Shown here piece after piece: positions 4,973-5,439 of a stretch of 5,439 bases of DNA (position 1 is the first letter of the stretch; the number at the start of each line of letters is the position of its first letter). Both the position numbers and the translations under genes were made by a program. Below the pieces are notes generated by a model. That model was not told the origin of the DNA. It did not search any database and worked only from the letters and a program-made list of their open reading frames with translations. The DNA is from an uncultured Flavobacteriales bacterium (GTDB taxonomy: Bacteria > Bacteroidota > Bacteroidia > Flavobacteriales > Crocinitomicaceae): the NCBI GenBank assembly GCA_946886545.1, contig CAMPIU010000229.1, positions 1-5,439 of the forward strand. The letters run 5' to 3'.

Positions 4973-5311
4973 ATGAATAACAGGGCCTTTAATGATATTT
5001 TAGGGAGAGAGATTAAGCGGGTTAGGGAAGAAAAAGGTATCACCCAGGAAGAATTGGCTGCGCGGATGAATGTCAACTCTCAAAACATTTCCAGCTATGA
5101 AAGAGGTGAAAGATGTCCGTCGCTTTTTTGGATGAATAGATTGTATGAAGCTTTAGACATTCACCCTGCAAATTTCACAGAGGAATTATATCAAAAACTG
5201 AACGCGGGACCAATCAGTCCAAATGTCACTATAATCAAACCTGTATCGAAGGAAATAAACAATCCATTATCTACAGAATTGGATTCCCTGTCTGAAGAAA
5301 TAGAGATCTAA
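4973..5311 (+). CDS. XRE-family helix-turn-helix transcriptional regulator
   Basis: This is a small DNA-binding regulator of the Cro/C1 (HTH_3) type. From the ATG at 4973 it has 112 residues. The five-helix HTH spans about residues 10-66, with helices 2-3 in TQEELAARMNV and NSQNISSYERG (24-45) and the family-typical Ser-Tyr-Glu-Arg-Gly turn. The tail after about residue 75 (NAGPISPNV, then an acidic SEEIEI end) is polar and probably disordered; there is no peptidase or sensor domain. The frame is open further upstream to a TTG at 4904, but the extra 23 residues are unlike the family and would overlap the palindrome at 4922-4939, so the ATG is preferred. The flanking palindromes suggest autorepression. 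Its TAA shares 4 nt with the stop of the convergent WYL gene. Confidence 0.9.
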   Translation: MNNRAFNDILGREIKRVREEKGITQEELAARMNVNSQNISSYERGERCPSLFWMNRLYEALDIHPANFTEELYQKLNAGPISPNVTIIKPVSKEINNPLSTELDSLSEEIEI

Positions 5312-5439
5312 TCTCCCATTTTGTCGAAGTATTCTTTCAATGTCATGTTGTGCGGTTCAAATTGCTCATTTTGGATCTGAATTCCCTTGATCCGGTCCAA
5401 ACGAAAAAAACGGAATTCTCCGCGCAAACGGCACCAGGC
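5308..5439 (-). CDS. WYL-domain transcriptional regulator, C-terminal end (cut by right edge)
   Basis: The last 43 codons of a minus-strand gene enter from the right edge and end with TAG at 5310-5308. The visible part starts AWCRLRGEFRFFRLDRI, which matches the final strands of the WYL domain, where a Tyr/Trp-Cys-x-LR-x-x-FR-x-FRLDRI pattern is characteristic. It ends with a short helix LKEYFDKMGD. Such proteins usually carry an N-terminal winged helix (HTH_11/DeoR-like) followed by WYL, act as cytosolic regulators, and are thought to sense nucleic-acid or nucleotide ligands. The N-terminal part lies outside the window, so the domain order is inferred. It converges with the XRE gene, and the two stop codons overlap within the four bases CTAA. 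Confidence 0.78.
   Translation of the reverse strand, partial: AWCRLRGEFRFFRLDRIKGIQIQNEQFEPHNMTLKEYFDKMGD

Noticed and set aside
4315..5311. The orphan 83-residue gene and XRE gene as a toxin-antitoxin pair.
   Set aside because: Classical pairs are adjacent and co-directional. Here the genes diverge across 406 nt and the small protein has no toxin motif.

Overview
The window looks like chromosomal DNA of a Bacteroidota species, probably a flavobacterium-like lineage. This rests on a GH92 mannosidase of the Bacteroidota type, starts without Shine-Dalgarno sequences, a good match to the Bacteroidota -7 promoter element (TAnnTTTG) before the VOC gene, AT-rich spacers, and best-fitting relatives (DUF1801, XRE and WYL proteins) that are common in that phylum. 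I see no insertion sequence, phage gene, CRISPR array, rRNA or tRNA.

Layout, left to right. Positions 1-350 hold the 5' part of an unrecognised minus-strand gene cut by the window edge. A minus-strand three-gene cluster spans 3423-497. It begins with a secreted GH92 alpha-mannosidase (3423-1147). A small winged-helix-like protein (1134-844) follows after 12 nt, and then a DUF1801 protein (847-497) overlaps it by ATGA. Next comes a minus-strand VOC-fold (glyoxalase/bleomycin-resistance-like) protein (4070-3639) with its own likely promoter. The spacers on both sides of it carry degenerate 7-bp repeats, and the upstream one also holds a GC-rich foldable element. A minus-strand orphan gene for an 83-residue protein (4566-4315) is followed by a 406-nt spacer rich in palindromes. 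That spacer leads to a plus-strand XRE-type regulator (4973-5311), which converges on and overlaps by 4 nt the end of a WYL-domain regulator entering from the right edge (5439-5308).

How the parts relate. The GH92 enzyme is predicted to trim alpha-1,2-mannose from glycans in the periplasm. All five catalytic and +1-subsite residues I recall from the characterised enzyme BT3990 fall at a constant offset of three. It is not next to SusC/SusD genes here. The most system-like region is the right end: a small XRE regulator, a divergent orphan gene, and between them two near-identical 14-bp palindromes (AACACAATYGTGTT) plus a related 12-bp one. This is the arrangement expected of an autoregulated repressor and its operators. 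Nothing in the window clearly amounts to a new defence or biosynthetic system. The operator set, the heptad repeats and the structured spacer element are the observations most worth following.
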